Assembly: GCA_017514025.1 (NCBI GenBank)
Contig: JAFWLB010000002.1
Location: forward strand, 1-62,345
DNA length: 62,345 nucleotides
Direction of reading: 5' to 3'
DNA from: Candidatus Saccharimonadota bacterium
Lineage (GTDB): Bacteria; Patescibacteriota; Saccharimonadia; Saccharimonadales; Saccharimonadaceae
The notes under the pieces were generated by a model that saw only the letters and a list, made by a program, of their open reading frames with translations, did no database searches and was not told the DNA's origin. A program made the translations under genes and the position numbers. Below are positions 9,260 to 16,043 of this stretch, in pieces (position 1 is the first letter of the stretch; each line of letters starts with the position of its first letter).

Positions 9260-9700
9260 ATGTCTGGTGTCTACCCCCAAGGCTATTTTTGCCCCCTTCT
9301 TTTCTAGGGAGAGAGCGGGGGGCTATCCGGTGCTAAAATCTTTACTATTGACCAGAGCCCTGATCCGCTTTCCCTTTTGACCGCTTCACTAATTAGTGAA
9401 GCATCGTCCTTGTTGGCTTTTTTCTTTCATTCTGGTTTATGGATTTCTAAGGTGCTAATGAAAGATTTGCTAACGCGCTCAACGCTTAAAAGTCGGAGAA
9501 TTACCTTTTAGCGGAGCTCTAGGTAATTCCTAGGTGTAATTTATGGCTAGAAATTACCTTTTCGCCCGCTAAATCTACGGTAGGTAGCTGGTTCTTGTCC
9601 TTCTTCGATTCATTTGGTTCCTTTTGTTTTTTTTAGTTTTTATTTTAGTCATCCCGACTGTTTTCATGTTAGCATACTTTTTGAAAAAAAGCAATAGCTT
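9260..9700 (-). ncRNA. candidate structured leader / attenuator RNA
   Basis: No large gene lies here. On the minus strand a promoter TTGCTT-17 nt-TAACAT (about 9664-9693) precedes a 12-codon reading frame (9575-9613). Two copies of AAAAGGTAATT follow (9552-9562 and 9499-9509) with one complementary AATTACCT between them (9521-9528), so two hairpins are possible and they exclude each other. TTAGCGG/CCGCTAA would extend the first hairpin. Further downstream are TCTTTCATT/AATGAAAGA, a perfect 20-nt palindrome (GCTTCACTAATTAGTGAAGC, about 9385-9404) and a GCCCCC/GGGGGC stem near 9290-9330. This is the layout of a transcription or translation attenuator. The target would be the membrane protein/ATPase genes at 5859-9239. 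I infer the function from structure only. Confidence 0.45.
9575..9613 (-). CDS. possible 12-residue leader peptide
   Basis: The minus strand has AAGGAACCAA followed by an ATG opening the frame MNRRRTRTSYLP and then TAG. The frame could also start at 9667 and give 30 residues (18 more, Lys-rich). The peptide has four arginines with R-x-R spacing and is followed at once by the first arm of the switchable hairpin set. That position fits a stalling leader peptide, as in erm-type or amino-acid attenuators. The evidence is positional only. Confidence 0.35.
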   Translation of the reverse strand: MNRRRTRTSYLP

Positions 9701-9763
9701 TATTCAATTTCTGCGTTGTGTTTTTTACAACGTTTAGCCTATTTGTTCCCTGTTGTAAGCTAA

Positions 9764-9795
9764 CAAAAAAAACGTTGTTATTTTTACAACGTTTT
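9764..9795 (-). terminator. Rho-independent terminator of tmRNA
   Basis: The minus strand reads AAACGTTGT, a 7-nt loop, ACAACGTTT and then a run of T (stem arms 9786-9794 and 9770-9778). It begins a few nt beyond the tmRNA 3' end. A second AACGTTGT/ACAACG hairpin near 9714-9735 resembles a copy. Confidence 0.8.
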
Positions 9796-9801
9796 ACGGT
9801 C

Positions 9802-10159
9802 TGGTGGAGCTGCCGGATACTGCCTCCGGGTCCGAAACATCACTGGGCTATGATTCTACGTGCGTAGTTTTCTGTTTTGACTTAGCAAATTTTGGCAGCT
9901 GCAGAAAACGAAACTACCAAACGCGCAGGCTGGATTTTCGTGCCGCTGATCGCCGGCTCAGCGGCCTTAGTTTCGTGTTATGATAATCTACGCCCTACGG
10001 AACCTCAAACGTAGACCAGCCTATAAAATTTAATTAGGCATAGGCCGGCATGTATGCAACATGCGCGACTTTCGTGTTTTTAGCACTTATTCAATACTTA
10101 CGGTATTTAATCGACACGCCTCACAGCTGTTAATATTCCGTCTAAGCTTTGTCAGCCCC
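9802..10159 (-). ncRNA. ssrA: transfer-messenger RNA (tmRNA)
   Basis: The 358-nt RNA begins GGGGCTGACAAAGC and ends with an acceptor strand CAGCTCC plus encoded ACCA, which pairs with the 5' GGGGCTG. AAAGTC precedes the likely resume codon, as AUAGUC does in E. coli. Reading GCG CAT GTT GCA TAC ATG CCG GCC TAT GCC TAA gives the tag AHVAYMPAYA. The stop lies in a CCTAT/ATAGG helix, as helix 5 does in other tmRNAs. TTTCGGAC before the T-arm also matches the family. The T-arm is odd: the stem CCGGA/TCCGG is intact, but the loop is GGCAGTA instead of TTCRANY. It rescues stalled ribosomes with SmpB, whose gene is not in this window. Confidence 0.92.
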
Positions 10160-10200
10160 AACTGATATTGATTTTAACATACTTTTGTTTATCTGGCAAT

Positions 10201-10344
10201 AGAAGAAGACCGGTAACTGCGAGGAAAACCGGTCTTCATGTAGAGTGTGGAGTTATTTTGGCTAAATTTTTATTTTTGGCTTTTTGAATAATTTTTTTAT
10301 TCAAAAGCTACCTCTATTATAGCGCCCAAAAACGGTTATGTCAA
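10201..10344 (-). ncRNA. candidate small RNA or long tmRNA 5' leader with consensus promoter
   Basis: The minus strand has a perfect promoter TTGACA (10339-10344), 17 nt, TATAAT (10316-10321). A transcript from about 10309 would begin with a hairpin (GCTTTTGAATAA/TTATTCAAAAAGC), pass an A-rich linker and reach a strong GAAGACCGGT/ACCGGTCTTC hairpin (arms 10227-10236 and 10204-10213) with a weak T/C tail. The tmRNA begins 40 nt further on, behind its own possible TTGCCA...TTAAAAT promoter. So this is either a separate RNA of about 105 nt or the tmRNA precursor leader. I see no coding capacity. Confidence 0.5.
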
Positions 10345-10476
10345 CACTTTTTTGAACAATTTTTTGTACTTTTTTGGTGAGTTTTCCACAAGCATTTTAA
10401 TCGCACTTTTGACGAGTTTGGGGCCAAATGGGGGTGGGGGGTTGAAAATACTAATGGGGTGTGATAGACAGGAGGC

Positions 10477-11985
10477 ATGACTAGTAAAATACATTCTGTA
10501 GTGCCCTACGGCTTTGAAGGGAAGCTGGTGGAAGTCGAGGGCGATATGAATAGGGGGCTACCAGCTTTCAATATTGTGGGCATGGCCAATAAAACTATCA
10601 ACGAGGCGCGGGAGCGAGTGAGGAGTGCTGTGGTAAATTCTGGCTTCTCTTTCCCTGACAAAAAGGTGACAATAAATTTAGCGCCGGCAGAGCTGCCAAA
10701 AGATGGAGCGTATCTGGATCTGCCGATTGCATTATCTGTATTGGTGCTGTCGGGACAATTGCTTCTAAGCAATGTCAGAAATAAGGTGTTCGTGGGGGAG
10801 GTCTCCCTAACTGGGGAGGTCAAGCCAGTCAGGGCGATTATCAATATAGTGGAAACGGCGAAGAAAAGTGGCTACAAGGAGATTTACGTACCAGTAGGAA
10901 ATTTGCAGCAAGCGAAACTGATAGACGGGGTTGCTATATACGGAGTAGCGACATTGCAAGAGTTATTTTTGGCATTAAAAGGCCAAGTTACACTGCCAGA
11001 CGCATGTGGAGTAGTAAAAGACTCTAAAAACGCTAGAAACGGCGTCTCTGGGCCTATTTTAGATCATGTACGAGGGCAAAATCTAGCCAAACGGGCTATG
11101 GTGATAGCGATTGCGGGTCATCATAACATTCTGATTTCGGGCCCACCGGGGGCAGGTAAGACACTGCTGGCGAGGGCGGCGGCAAATTTGTTGCCAGAAT
11201 TGACGCCGGATGAGATGATCGACATCACAAAAATTCATTCAATTGCCGGGATATCAACTGGAGAGATTGTGCTTGAGCGACCATTTAGGAGACCGCATCA
11301 CACGGCGTCAGCACCATCGATTATAGGGGGTGCAGCTGGTCTGGGAGAAATCTCGCTGGCGCATAAGGGAGTGCTGTTTTTAGATGAAATACCAGAGTTT
11401 CCCCGCTCCGTGCTAGAGGCCTTGCGGCAGCCTCTGGAGGATAGAGAAATTACGATTTCAAGAGCAAATAGAAAATCTAGATATCCGGCAGATTTTATGC
11501 TGATAGCGACAATGAATCCGTGCCCCTGTGGATACTTGGGCGATCCGACGCACGAGTGCAAGTGCACAGAGGCGCAAATCCAAAATTATCAAAAAAAGCT
11601 ATCTGGGCCGCTGTTTGACCGAATTGATATGAATGTGACAGTTGAAAAGGTGGAAAATGCGGATCTACGCAAAGATTTGCCAGAAGGTAATAGCGAACAC
11701 ATTGTTGTAAAAAATAATATAACAGAGGCTATTGAACGACAAAAGACTCGTTATGGTCGGGATGGAGTGTACAATAGTTCCCTATCGTCGTTTGAAGTTT
11801 CCAGACTGCTCAAAATGGATGCAGCGGCAGAAAAAATGCTGGCTGGGGCCTCGGGAAGATTGAATTTGTCGGCGCGATCGTATTTTAAAACAATAAAAGT
11901 GGCCCAAACGATTGCCGATTTGGCGGGATCGGATTTGATAAAACCAGAGCACTTAGCGGAAGCTTTATCTTTTCGGAAAAGATAA
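10477..11985 (+). CDS. comM: ComM/YifB-type AAA+ helicase (Mg-chelatase-like)
   Basis: A 502-residue protein of the ComM family, a hexameric branch-migration helicase that extends D-loops when incoming single-stranded DNA recombines during natural transformation. The N-terminal Lon-protease-like fold (about 1-170: VEGDMNRGLPAFNIVGMANKTI, NLAPAELPKDGAYLDLPIAL) precedes the AAA+ domain. Walker A is SGPPGAGKT (about 222), Walker B is GVLFLDEIPEF, and sensor motif is ATMNPCPCGYLGD with zinc-type cysteines. GGAGG lies 5 nt before the ATG. A ComEC homologue in the same window supports competence for DNA uptake. Confidence 0.93.
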   Translation: MTSKIHSVVPYGFEGKLVEVEGDMNRGLPAFNIVGMANKTINEARERVRSAVVNSGFSFPDKKVTINLAPAELPKDGAYLDLPIALSVLVLSGQLLLSNVRNKVFVGEVSLTGEVKPVRAIINIVETAKKSGYKEIYVPVGNLQQAKLIDGVAIYGVATLQELFLALKGQVTLPDACGVVKDSKNARNGVSGPILDHVRGQNLAKRAMVIAIAGHHNILISGPPGAGKTLLARAAANLLPELTPDEMIDITKIHSIAGISTGEIVLERPFRRPHHTASAPSIIGGAAGLGEISLAHKGVLFLDEIPEFPRSVLEALRQPLEDREITISRANRKSRYPADFMLIATMNPCPCGYLGDPTHECKCTEAQIQNYQKKLSGPLFDRIDMNVTVEKVENADLRKDLPEGNSEHIVVKNNITEAIERQKTRYGRDGVYNSSLSSFEVSRLLKMDAAAEKMLAGASGRLNLSARSYFKTIKVAQTIADLAGSDLIKPEHLAEALSFRKR

Positions 11986-12000
11986 ATTCCTCTTGTTTTT

Positions 12001-12060
12001 TTGGGGGAGATTTGGTATAATTGGTAACAGGTTAATTCAAGAGAAGAAAGGACTATCATA
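12001..12060 (+). promoter_or_regulatory. infC operon promoter and non-AUG start region
   Basis: TATAAT (12016-12021) sits 17 nt after a T-rich TTGTTT. The leader carries AAAGGA (12047-12052) directly before ATC (12055) and ATA (12058), the only plausible starts for a full-length IF3. Confidence 0.65.
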
Positions 12061-12576
12061 AAAAAGAAATCACGGACTAGGCTGAACGAAGAGATTCGTT
12101 ACCCAGAGGTCCGGGTAATTGGTTCTAGTGGCGAGCAGCTAGGTATAATGTCTAGTCGCGAAGCACAACTTCTTGCGAAGGAACAGGGAGTAGATTTGGT
12201 GGAGATTGCCGCCAACGCTAATCCGCCGGTCGTGAAGGTCATTGATTGGGGCAAATATCAGTACCAAAAGATGAAGGAAGAGGCCAAAAATCGCAAAAAG
12301 GCTCGAGAAAAGCAGTCTGAGCTGAAGCAGATGAAGATTGGTTTAAAAATTTCCGAAAACGACCTTAACATCAAAGTCCGCAAGATGCGAGGATTCCTCG
12401 ATGACGGTGACAGGGTGAAGATTATGATTATCTTCCGGGGGCGCGAAATGGCGCATAAAGAGATTGGAAACGAACTCTTAAATAAAGTTATTTCCCTCCT
12501 CGGTGAGGACGCCGTGATGGAAGGAAAACCGAATATGAGCGGACGTAACTTGTCAGTACAGGTACGAAAAAAGTAA
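12058..12576 (+). CDS. infC: translation initiation factor IF-3 (rare ATA or ATC start)
   Basis: IF3 binds the 30S subunit, prevents premature 50S joining and proofreads the start codon. From ATA at 12058 the protein has 172 residues. The N-domain runs TRLNEEIRYPEVRVIG...GEQLGIMS and GVDLVEIAANANPPV. A Lys-rich linker follows, and the C-domain carries FRGREMAHKEIG. The first ATG (12148) would delete about 30 conserved N-domain residues, so the true start must be upstream. The only start-like codons after the Shine-Dalgarno are ATC 12055 and ATA 12058. Non-AUG starts (AUU in E. coli) let IF3 repress its own translation, and the same loop is likely here. It heads the operon infC-rpmI-rplT-rpmB. 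Confidence 0.93.
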   Translation: MKKKSRTRLNEEIRYPEVRVIGSSGEQLGIMSSREAQLLAKEQGVDLVEIAANANPPVVKVIDWGKYQYQKMKEEAKNRKKAREKQSELKQMKIGLKISENDLNIKVRKMRGFLDDGDRVKIMIIFRGREMAHKEIGNELLNKVISLLGEDAVMEGKPNMSGRNLSVQVRKK

Positions 12577-12640
12577 TTTCCTACTTTCTTAGGCCAGCTG
12601 ATTGTACTTTTAATAATAATTTTAATGAAAGGAAATATTT

Positions 12641-12835
12641 ATGCCGAAATTGAAGACGCATAAAGGGACCGCTAAGCGGATCAAAGTGACCGGTTCAGGC
12701 AAATTGGTGCGAGAGCGGGCCTACGGGAATCATATTCTCGCCAAAAAATCTAAAGCCAGAAAACGCAATATCAAGACTGCTGCGGGGGTGGATGGCAAAA
12801 TTAAGAAAAACATTAAGCGGGCTTTAGGAGTTTAG
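12641..12835 (+). CDS. rpmI: 50S ribosomal protein L35
   Basis: 64 residues, highly basic, with the family signature [21 protein letters not shown] at the N-terminus and the [13 protein letters not shown] segment. It is a late-assembly protein of the 50S subunit. AAAGGAA precedes the ATG. It lies between infC and rplT in the conserved order, one base from the rplT start. Confidence 0.97.
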   Translation: MPKLKTHKGTAKRIKVTGSGKLVRERAYGNHILAKKSKARKRNIKTAAGVDGKIKKNIKRALGV

Positions 12836-12836
12836 T

Positions 12837-13184
12837 ATGAGAGTAAAAAGAGGTGTCGCGGCGCACGCGAAACACAAGAAGATGTTAAATAAAACTAAGG
12901 GGATGCAGCACTACCGCCGCCGCAGTTATCGCTTGGGTAAACAAGGGGTGATTAAAGCGCTATCCTATAGCTACCGCGATCGTCGGAATCGCAAACGTGA
13001 TTTGAGAGCGCTTTGGATTACACGAATCAATAATGCTTCTAGGGAATTAGGGATTTCTTATTCGCAGTTGATCGCTGGGATGAAAGCCAAAAACATCAAT
13101 TTGGATCGTAAAATGTTAGCAGATCTCGCGGTGAACAATCCTGAAGCTTTCAAGAAAATTGTTAACACGGTGAAGGAGAAATAA
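12837..13184 (+). CDS. rplT: 50S ribosomal protein L20
   Basis: 115 residues. The basic N-terminal helix (MRVKRGVAAHAKHKKMLN, YRRRSYRLGKQGVIKALSYSYRDRRNRKRDLRALWITRIN) and the C-terminal globular part are both intact. L20 nucleates early 50S assembly and in many bacteria represses this operon by binding its leader. I see no clear L20-binding mimic here. The rpmI stop and this start overlap closely (TAGTATG). Confidence 0.97.
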   Translation: MRVKRGVAAHAKHKKMLNKTKGMQHYRRRSYRLGKQGVIKALSYSYRDRRNRKRDLRALWITRINNASRELGISYSQLIAGMKAKNINLDRKMLADLAVNNPEAFKKIVNTVKEK

Positions 13185-13185
13185 G

Positions 13186-13413
13186 ATGGCGATTTGTGAA
13201 ATTACTGGCAAAGGCAAGATGTATGGCCATAATGTTTCGTTTTCTCAGCGCAAAACGCGAAAGGTGTTTAAGCCGAACGTGTCAAAGCGGACTTTGATTA
13301 TTAACGGACAGAAGGTGAAGTGTAATATTTCGACTTCAGCACTGCGCACTTTAAAGAAGAAAGGACTGGTTGAAAGCCCAAGAGAAGTGGCTGCAAAGAA
13401 GGCTAAGAAATAG
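13186..13413 (+). CDS. rpmB: 50S ribosomal protein L28
   Basis: 75 residues beginning MAICEITGKGKMYGHNVSFS, the L28 fold with CxxTGK and the TRKVFKPNV core. It usually sits alone or beside rpmG, and here it is the last gene of the infC operon (TAAGATG junction with rplT). It is followed by a strong bidirectional terminator. Confidence 0.93.
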   Translation: MAICEITGKGKMYGHNVSFSQRKTRKVFKPNVSKRTLIINGQKVKCNISTSALRTLKKKGLVESPREVAAKKAKK

Positions 13414-13427
13414 TTTTGAAACGCCAA

Positions 13428-13461
13428 CCAAAAAGCCGCCCTTTAGGGGGCGGCTTTTTGA
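13428..13461. terminator. bidirectional terminator between rpmB and rnpB
   Basis: AAAAAGCCGCCC, a short loop, GGGCGGCTTTTT. The stem has flanking A and T runs, so it can end both the rightward infC operon and the leftward RNase P RNA. Confidence 0.9.
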
Positions 13462-13466
13462 TAAAA

Positions 13467-13800
13467 GAGCCTTCATTAAGCCGGGTTCTGTAATCTCAAA
13501 AGAGATTGACGACCATCTATCTTGGCGTTACATTGCTATAACGCTCTAGCGGTAAACGTGCATCCTCGAGCTAAGGTGACCTAGCACTCCTTGCAACAGG
13601 TAGGGTTTGCCCCCGCACTGTATCGCTACCGTGCGCTGTGAGCTCTTACCTCACTCTTTTCACCCTTACTCTCGGCAAACCGAGGGCGGTATTGTCTCTG
13701 TGGTACTTTCCCTATCCTTACGGACGGTCGCTGTTAGCGACTACCATGCTCTATGTTGCCCGGACTTTCCTCTTATATAAAGCGGTCGTCTTTCAGGCTC
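13467..13800 (-). ncRNA. rnpB: RNase P RNA (class A-like)
   Basis: 334 nt. The 5' GAGCCT and 3' AGGCTC close helix P1. Conserved blocks are present in order: GAAAGTCCGGGC, AGGGTGAAA, GGTAAGAGCTCAC, GCAAACCCTACC, AGATAGATGGTCGTC and ACAGAACCCGGCTTA. It is the catalytic RNA that matures tRNA 5' ends. Its promoter lies in the last codons of the Nudix-RNase H gene: TGTCGA complement (13830-13835), 17 nt, TATAAT (13807-13812), 6 nt before the RNA 5' end. Confidence 0.95.
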
Positions 13801-13806
13801 AAGGTG

Positions 13807-13835
13807 ATTATATCATTTTTCGAGTATTTTGTCGA
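13807..13835 (-). promoter_or_regulatory. rnpB promoter inside upstream coding sequence
   Basis: The minus strand reads TCGACA, 17 nt, TATAAT. The -35 and spacer are codons of the upstream gene's last residues, and the -10 begins right after its TGA stop. The start point is predicted at the P1 helix. Confidence 0.75.
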
Positions 13836-14658
13836 TAGCGGCGTTGGCTTCGCCGTCGGCAATTATGTTTTTGCTGCGGGGAACGTGAGTGAATGAGACT
13901 GCCTCAAATTGGTCGAGCTTGTTTTGGATATCCCGATAAATCGGGAAAACGTCTTGATTTTTGACGGCGAAAACGCCGTTTAACTGATTGACTACCATGA
14001 GGCTGTCAGAGATGAAATGGGCAGTTTTGTACCCCAACTCGAGGGCGCGCTCGATACCTTTGCGCATAGCAAGATATTCAGCAAGACGAGAGGTGGCAAA
14101 GCCGATAAATTCCCCGCCCCGTTCGATAACGTGGTTATTGTCATAAATACAGTAGCCAATGCCAGAAGGACCGGGATTGCCCCTGGAGGCGCCGTCGACG
14201 TTGATCGTGACGCCATTGGCAGCGCTACGGGCAGAAATGCGGCCCGGAGCGACTTTGCCCTCTTCGATTTCGAGTACAGACATACTGGCTTCGTTTAGAT
14301 GAATGTTTTTAGTGGCGAGATCTTTGACAAATTTGTAGGTGGTATAGCGATAACGTGGAGTAGGCTTAATCTCACCACTAATGCCAAGTTCGTATACGAT
14401 ATAGAGGTTGCTGAGCTGGCTGGAGCCTTCGGGGGCGAGGAAGGTGATGACGTCTTTGAGCTTGAGAGAGTTGGCGACGAGGCCGGTGTATTCGGCGAGC
14501 GAACGAGTCATAGCTTCTTCAGGCTGTTCGCCGAATTTGATTTTGCCGGTGGGAAGCTCCCAAAAAACCGGGGCCTCAGAGCGACCTCGGCTGCGTTTCA
14601 AAACTAGCACCCCATTTTCGTTTTTGATGATACCAACTACGCGAATTCTTTGTTTCAT
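13813..14658 (-). CDS. Nudix-like domain fused to RNase HI
   Basis: 281 residues from the ATG at 14658, which is preceded by AAGGTGGGC. An upstream ATG at 14742 adds 28 residues unlike a Nudix start. Residues about 1-135 are a Nudix fold (VVGIIKNENGVLVLKRSRG). The Nudix box GKIKFGEQPEEAMTRSLAEY lacks two of three metal-binding glutamates, so hydrolase activity is doubtful. Residues about 150-281 are an RNase HI domain with the carboxylates in NVDGASRGNPGP, LAEYLAM, SDSLMVV and IADGEAN all kept. It should cut RNA in RNA-DNA hybrids. The degenerate Nudix part may bind nucleotides or RNA. The 3' end overlaps the rnpB promoter. Confidence 0.82.
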   Translation of the reverse strand: MKQRIRVVGIIKNENGVLVLKRSRGRSEAPVFWELPTGKIKFGEQPEEAMTRSLAEYTGLVANSLKLKDVITFLAPEGSSQLSNLYIVYELGISGEIKPTPRYRYTTYKFVKDLATKNIHLNEASMSVLEIEEGKVAPGRISARSAANGVTINVDGASRGNPGPSGIGYCIYDNNHVIERGGEFIGFATSRLAEYLAMRKGIERALELGYKTAHFISDSLMVVNQLNGVFAVKNQDVFPIYRDIQNKLDQFEAVSFTHVPRSKNIIADGEANAAIDKILEK

Positions 14659-14821
14659 GCCCACCTTTTTGTTTATTGTGGGCCCCGTTGGCCTGTTTTC
14701 CCCGTAATATATACAAGGTGGGTAAAATCTTATGCGATACACCCACGGGTGTAAGCCACGAAATCCCTATAACATGATTATTCAGGAAAATCATGCTGCC
14801 AATGGGGCTAATTTGATTATA

Positions 14822-14910
14822 CCTTATGGGGCTTTCTTTGTAAAGAAAGCCCCAACGAAAGAAACTCAGCAATAAAATTGAGATGGAAGTGAATCCCATC
14901 TCAATTTTTG
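14822..14910 (+). repeat. two-hairpin element, copy A
   Basis: Hairpin 1 is a perfect 12-bp stem GGGGCTTTCTTT/AAAGAAAGCCCC (14828-14853). The linker has AAAGAAACTCAG. Hairpin 2 is a 13-bp stem (14874-14886 with 14896-14908) closing the 9-nt loop AAGTGAATC. Copy B at 40291-40374 has the same architecture with different stem sequences. It lies between the M50 protease 3' end and the Nudix-RNase H start, and hairpin 2 can also act as a terminator on the minus strand. Confidence 0.7.
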
Positions 14911-14919
14911 ATTATTATT

Positions 14920-15588
14920 TTATTGACCGACAATCCAATAGAAAAACTGGATAATTCCATTCATACCATTGATCATTAAGTGGGAGAAGACTTCGCCGAA
15001 GAGAAGGATGAGGGCGTAAACGATGATAATGCCGTAACGTTCGAGAGTGTTTAAAATGTTGCGGAAAAAGTCGGGAGAGATAGCGTATAATATACGGGAG
15101 CCGTCTAGGGGTGGAATAGGTATAAGGTTGAAAATCATAAAACCAAGATTGATCATAACGATCTCGGCAAAAATAAAGGCGGGCACGGAATTGGCGGCAT
15201 AATAAAAGCCGTTGGCGGATTCGAAACCGATGAGGCCGATAGCGTGACCAATTAAAAAGGCGATGAGGGCAATGAGAAAGTTGGTAAAGGGGCCAGCAAA
15301 GGCAACTAGAGCCATTCCCCATTCCTTGCCTTTAAGCTTATAGTAGTTGACTGGAACGGGTTTGGCGCCACCAAAAACTGGGGCGTGCAGTAAATATAAA
15401 ATTACTGGTACTAAAATGGACATGTAGGGATCGATGTGTTTGATGGGGTTTAGGGTGAGACGACCGGCGTCTTTAGCGGTACGATCGCCGAGCCAGTAAG
15501 CAACTACTCCGTGAGCGAGCTCATGCAAAATAACTGACCCAACAACGATGACAAGAATAATAATGACGCTGAGAAAACTAATGTTCAT
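14920..15588 (-). CDS. M50-family membrane metalloprotease (site-2 protease-like)
   Basis: 222 residues with about five membrane helices. The zinc motif HELAH is in the first helix, and the third ligand motif PPLDGSRIL is near residue 160, as in compact M50B proteases that cut substrates within the membrane. No PDZ domain is present. The gene starts 1 nt after the MBL-like gene, so it is the distal member of a tight thrS-miaA-regulator-MBL-M50 operon. Its substrate is unknown, and a role in surface-protein or stress signalling is only a guess. Confidence 0.85.
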   Translation of the reverse strand: MNISFLSVIIILVIVVGSVILHELAHGVVAYWLGDRTAKDAGRLTLNPIKHIDPYMSILVPVILYLLHAPVFGGAKPVPVNYYKLKGKEWGMALVAFAGPFTNFLIALIAFLIGHAIGLIGFESANGFYYAANSVPAFIFAEIVMINLGFMIFNLIPIPPLDGSRILYAISPDFFRNILNTLERYGIIIVYALILLFGEVFSHLMINGMNGIIQFFYWIVGQ

Positions 15589-15589
15589 C

Positions 15590-16036
15590 TTAGGTTAAAA
15601 CCACTACTTCTTTAGTGACAGGAAGGCTATCGAGGTTCTTAATCTTGAGTTTTTTCTCGGTGCGAGCGGTGAGTTTGAGGTCGGCAACCATGCCATCAAC
15701 ATTGCCCATAGCAATGATAAGTTTGGGCTCGATTTCGCGGATGGCGCGGACAGAAGAGGTACAGAGAATATCGGCGACAAGATCATCGAGATTTTCTTCG
15801 ATGCTGCCGATGATACCGGTATGAACGCCACCAACTTCGACGTCATAAATGGTTTTGCCGCTTTCGGTGGCAATGCCACGGACGCTAACGTCGCCAATTT
15901 CAAATTCGCCAGGACCAGTAATCTTGCCAACGGCAAGACCGGCATCGATGGAGGCCTCGGCAATGTTGAATTTGATAGTGGTTTTTTTGGTGATAATAGT
16001 AATTTCGTCTTGATCTTTGCTTTCGATTTCGAACAT
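15590..16036 (-). CDS. degenerate metallo-beta-lactamase-like protein
   Basis: 148 residues, mostly beta strands. The stretch PGEFEIGDVSVRGIA...TIYDVEVGGVHTGIIG and the pattern EPKLIIAMGN resemble the C-terminal half of UlaG-type (COG2220) MBL proteins. No HxHxDH motif is visible, so it is unlikely to be a metal hydrolase. It could be a binding or structural relic. It is tightly packed between two operon neighbours (1 nt and 7 nt gaps). The fold call is moderate. Confidence 0.55.
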   Translation of the reverse strand: MFEIESKDQDEITIITKKTTIKFNIAEASIDAGLAVGKITGPGEFEIGDVSVRGIATESGKTIYDVEVGGVHTGIIGSIEENLDDLVADILCTSSVRAIREIEPKLIIAMGNVDGMVADLKLTARTEKKLKIKNLDSLPVTKEVVVLT

Positions 16037-16043
16037 AGTCCTC

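Noticed and set aside
10370-10400. Origin of replication suggested by parA/parB, gyrase genes and a TTTTCCACA
   Set aside because: There is no cluster of DnaA boxes, no dnaA or dnaN, and no parS site in the window.
13638-13838. Plus-strand frame of 66 codons
   Set aside because: It lies inside RNase P RNA on the other strand.
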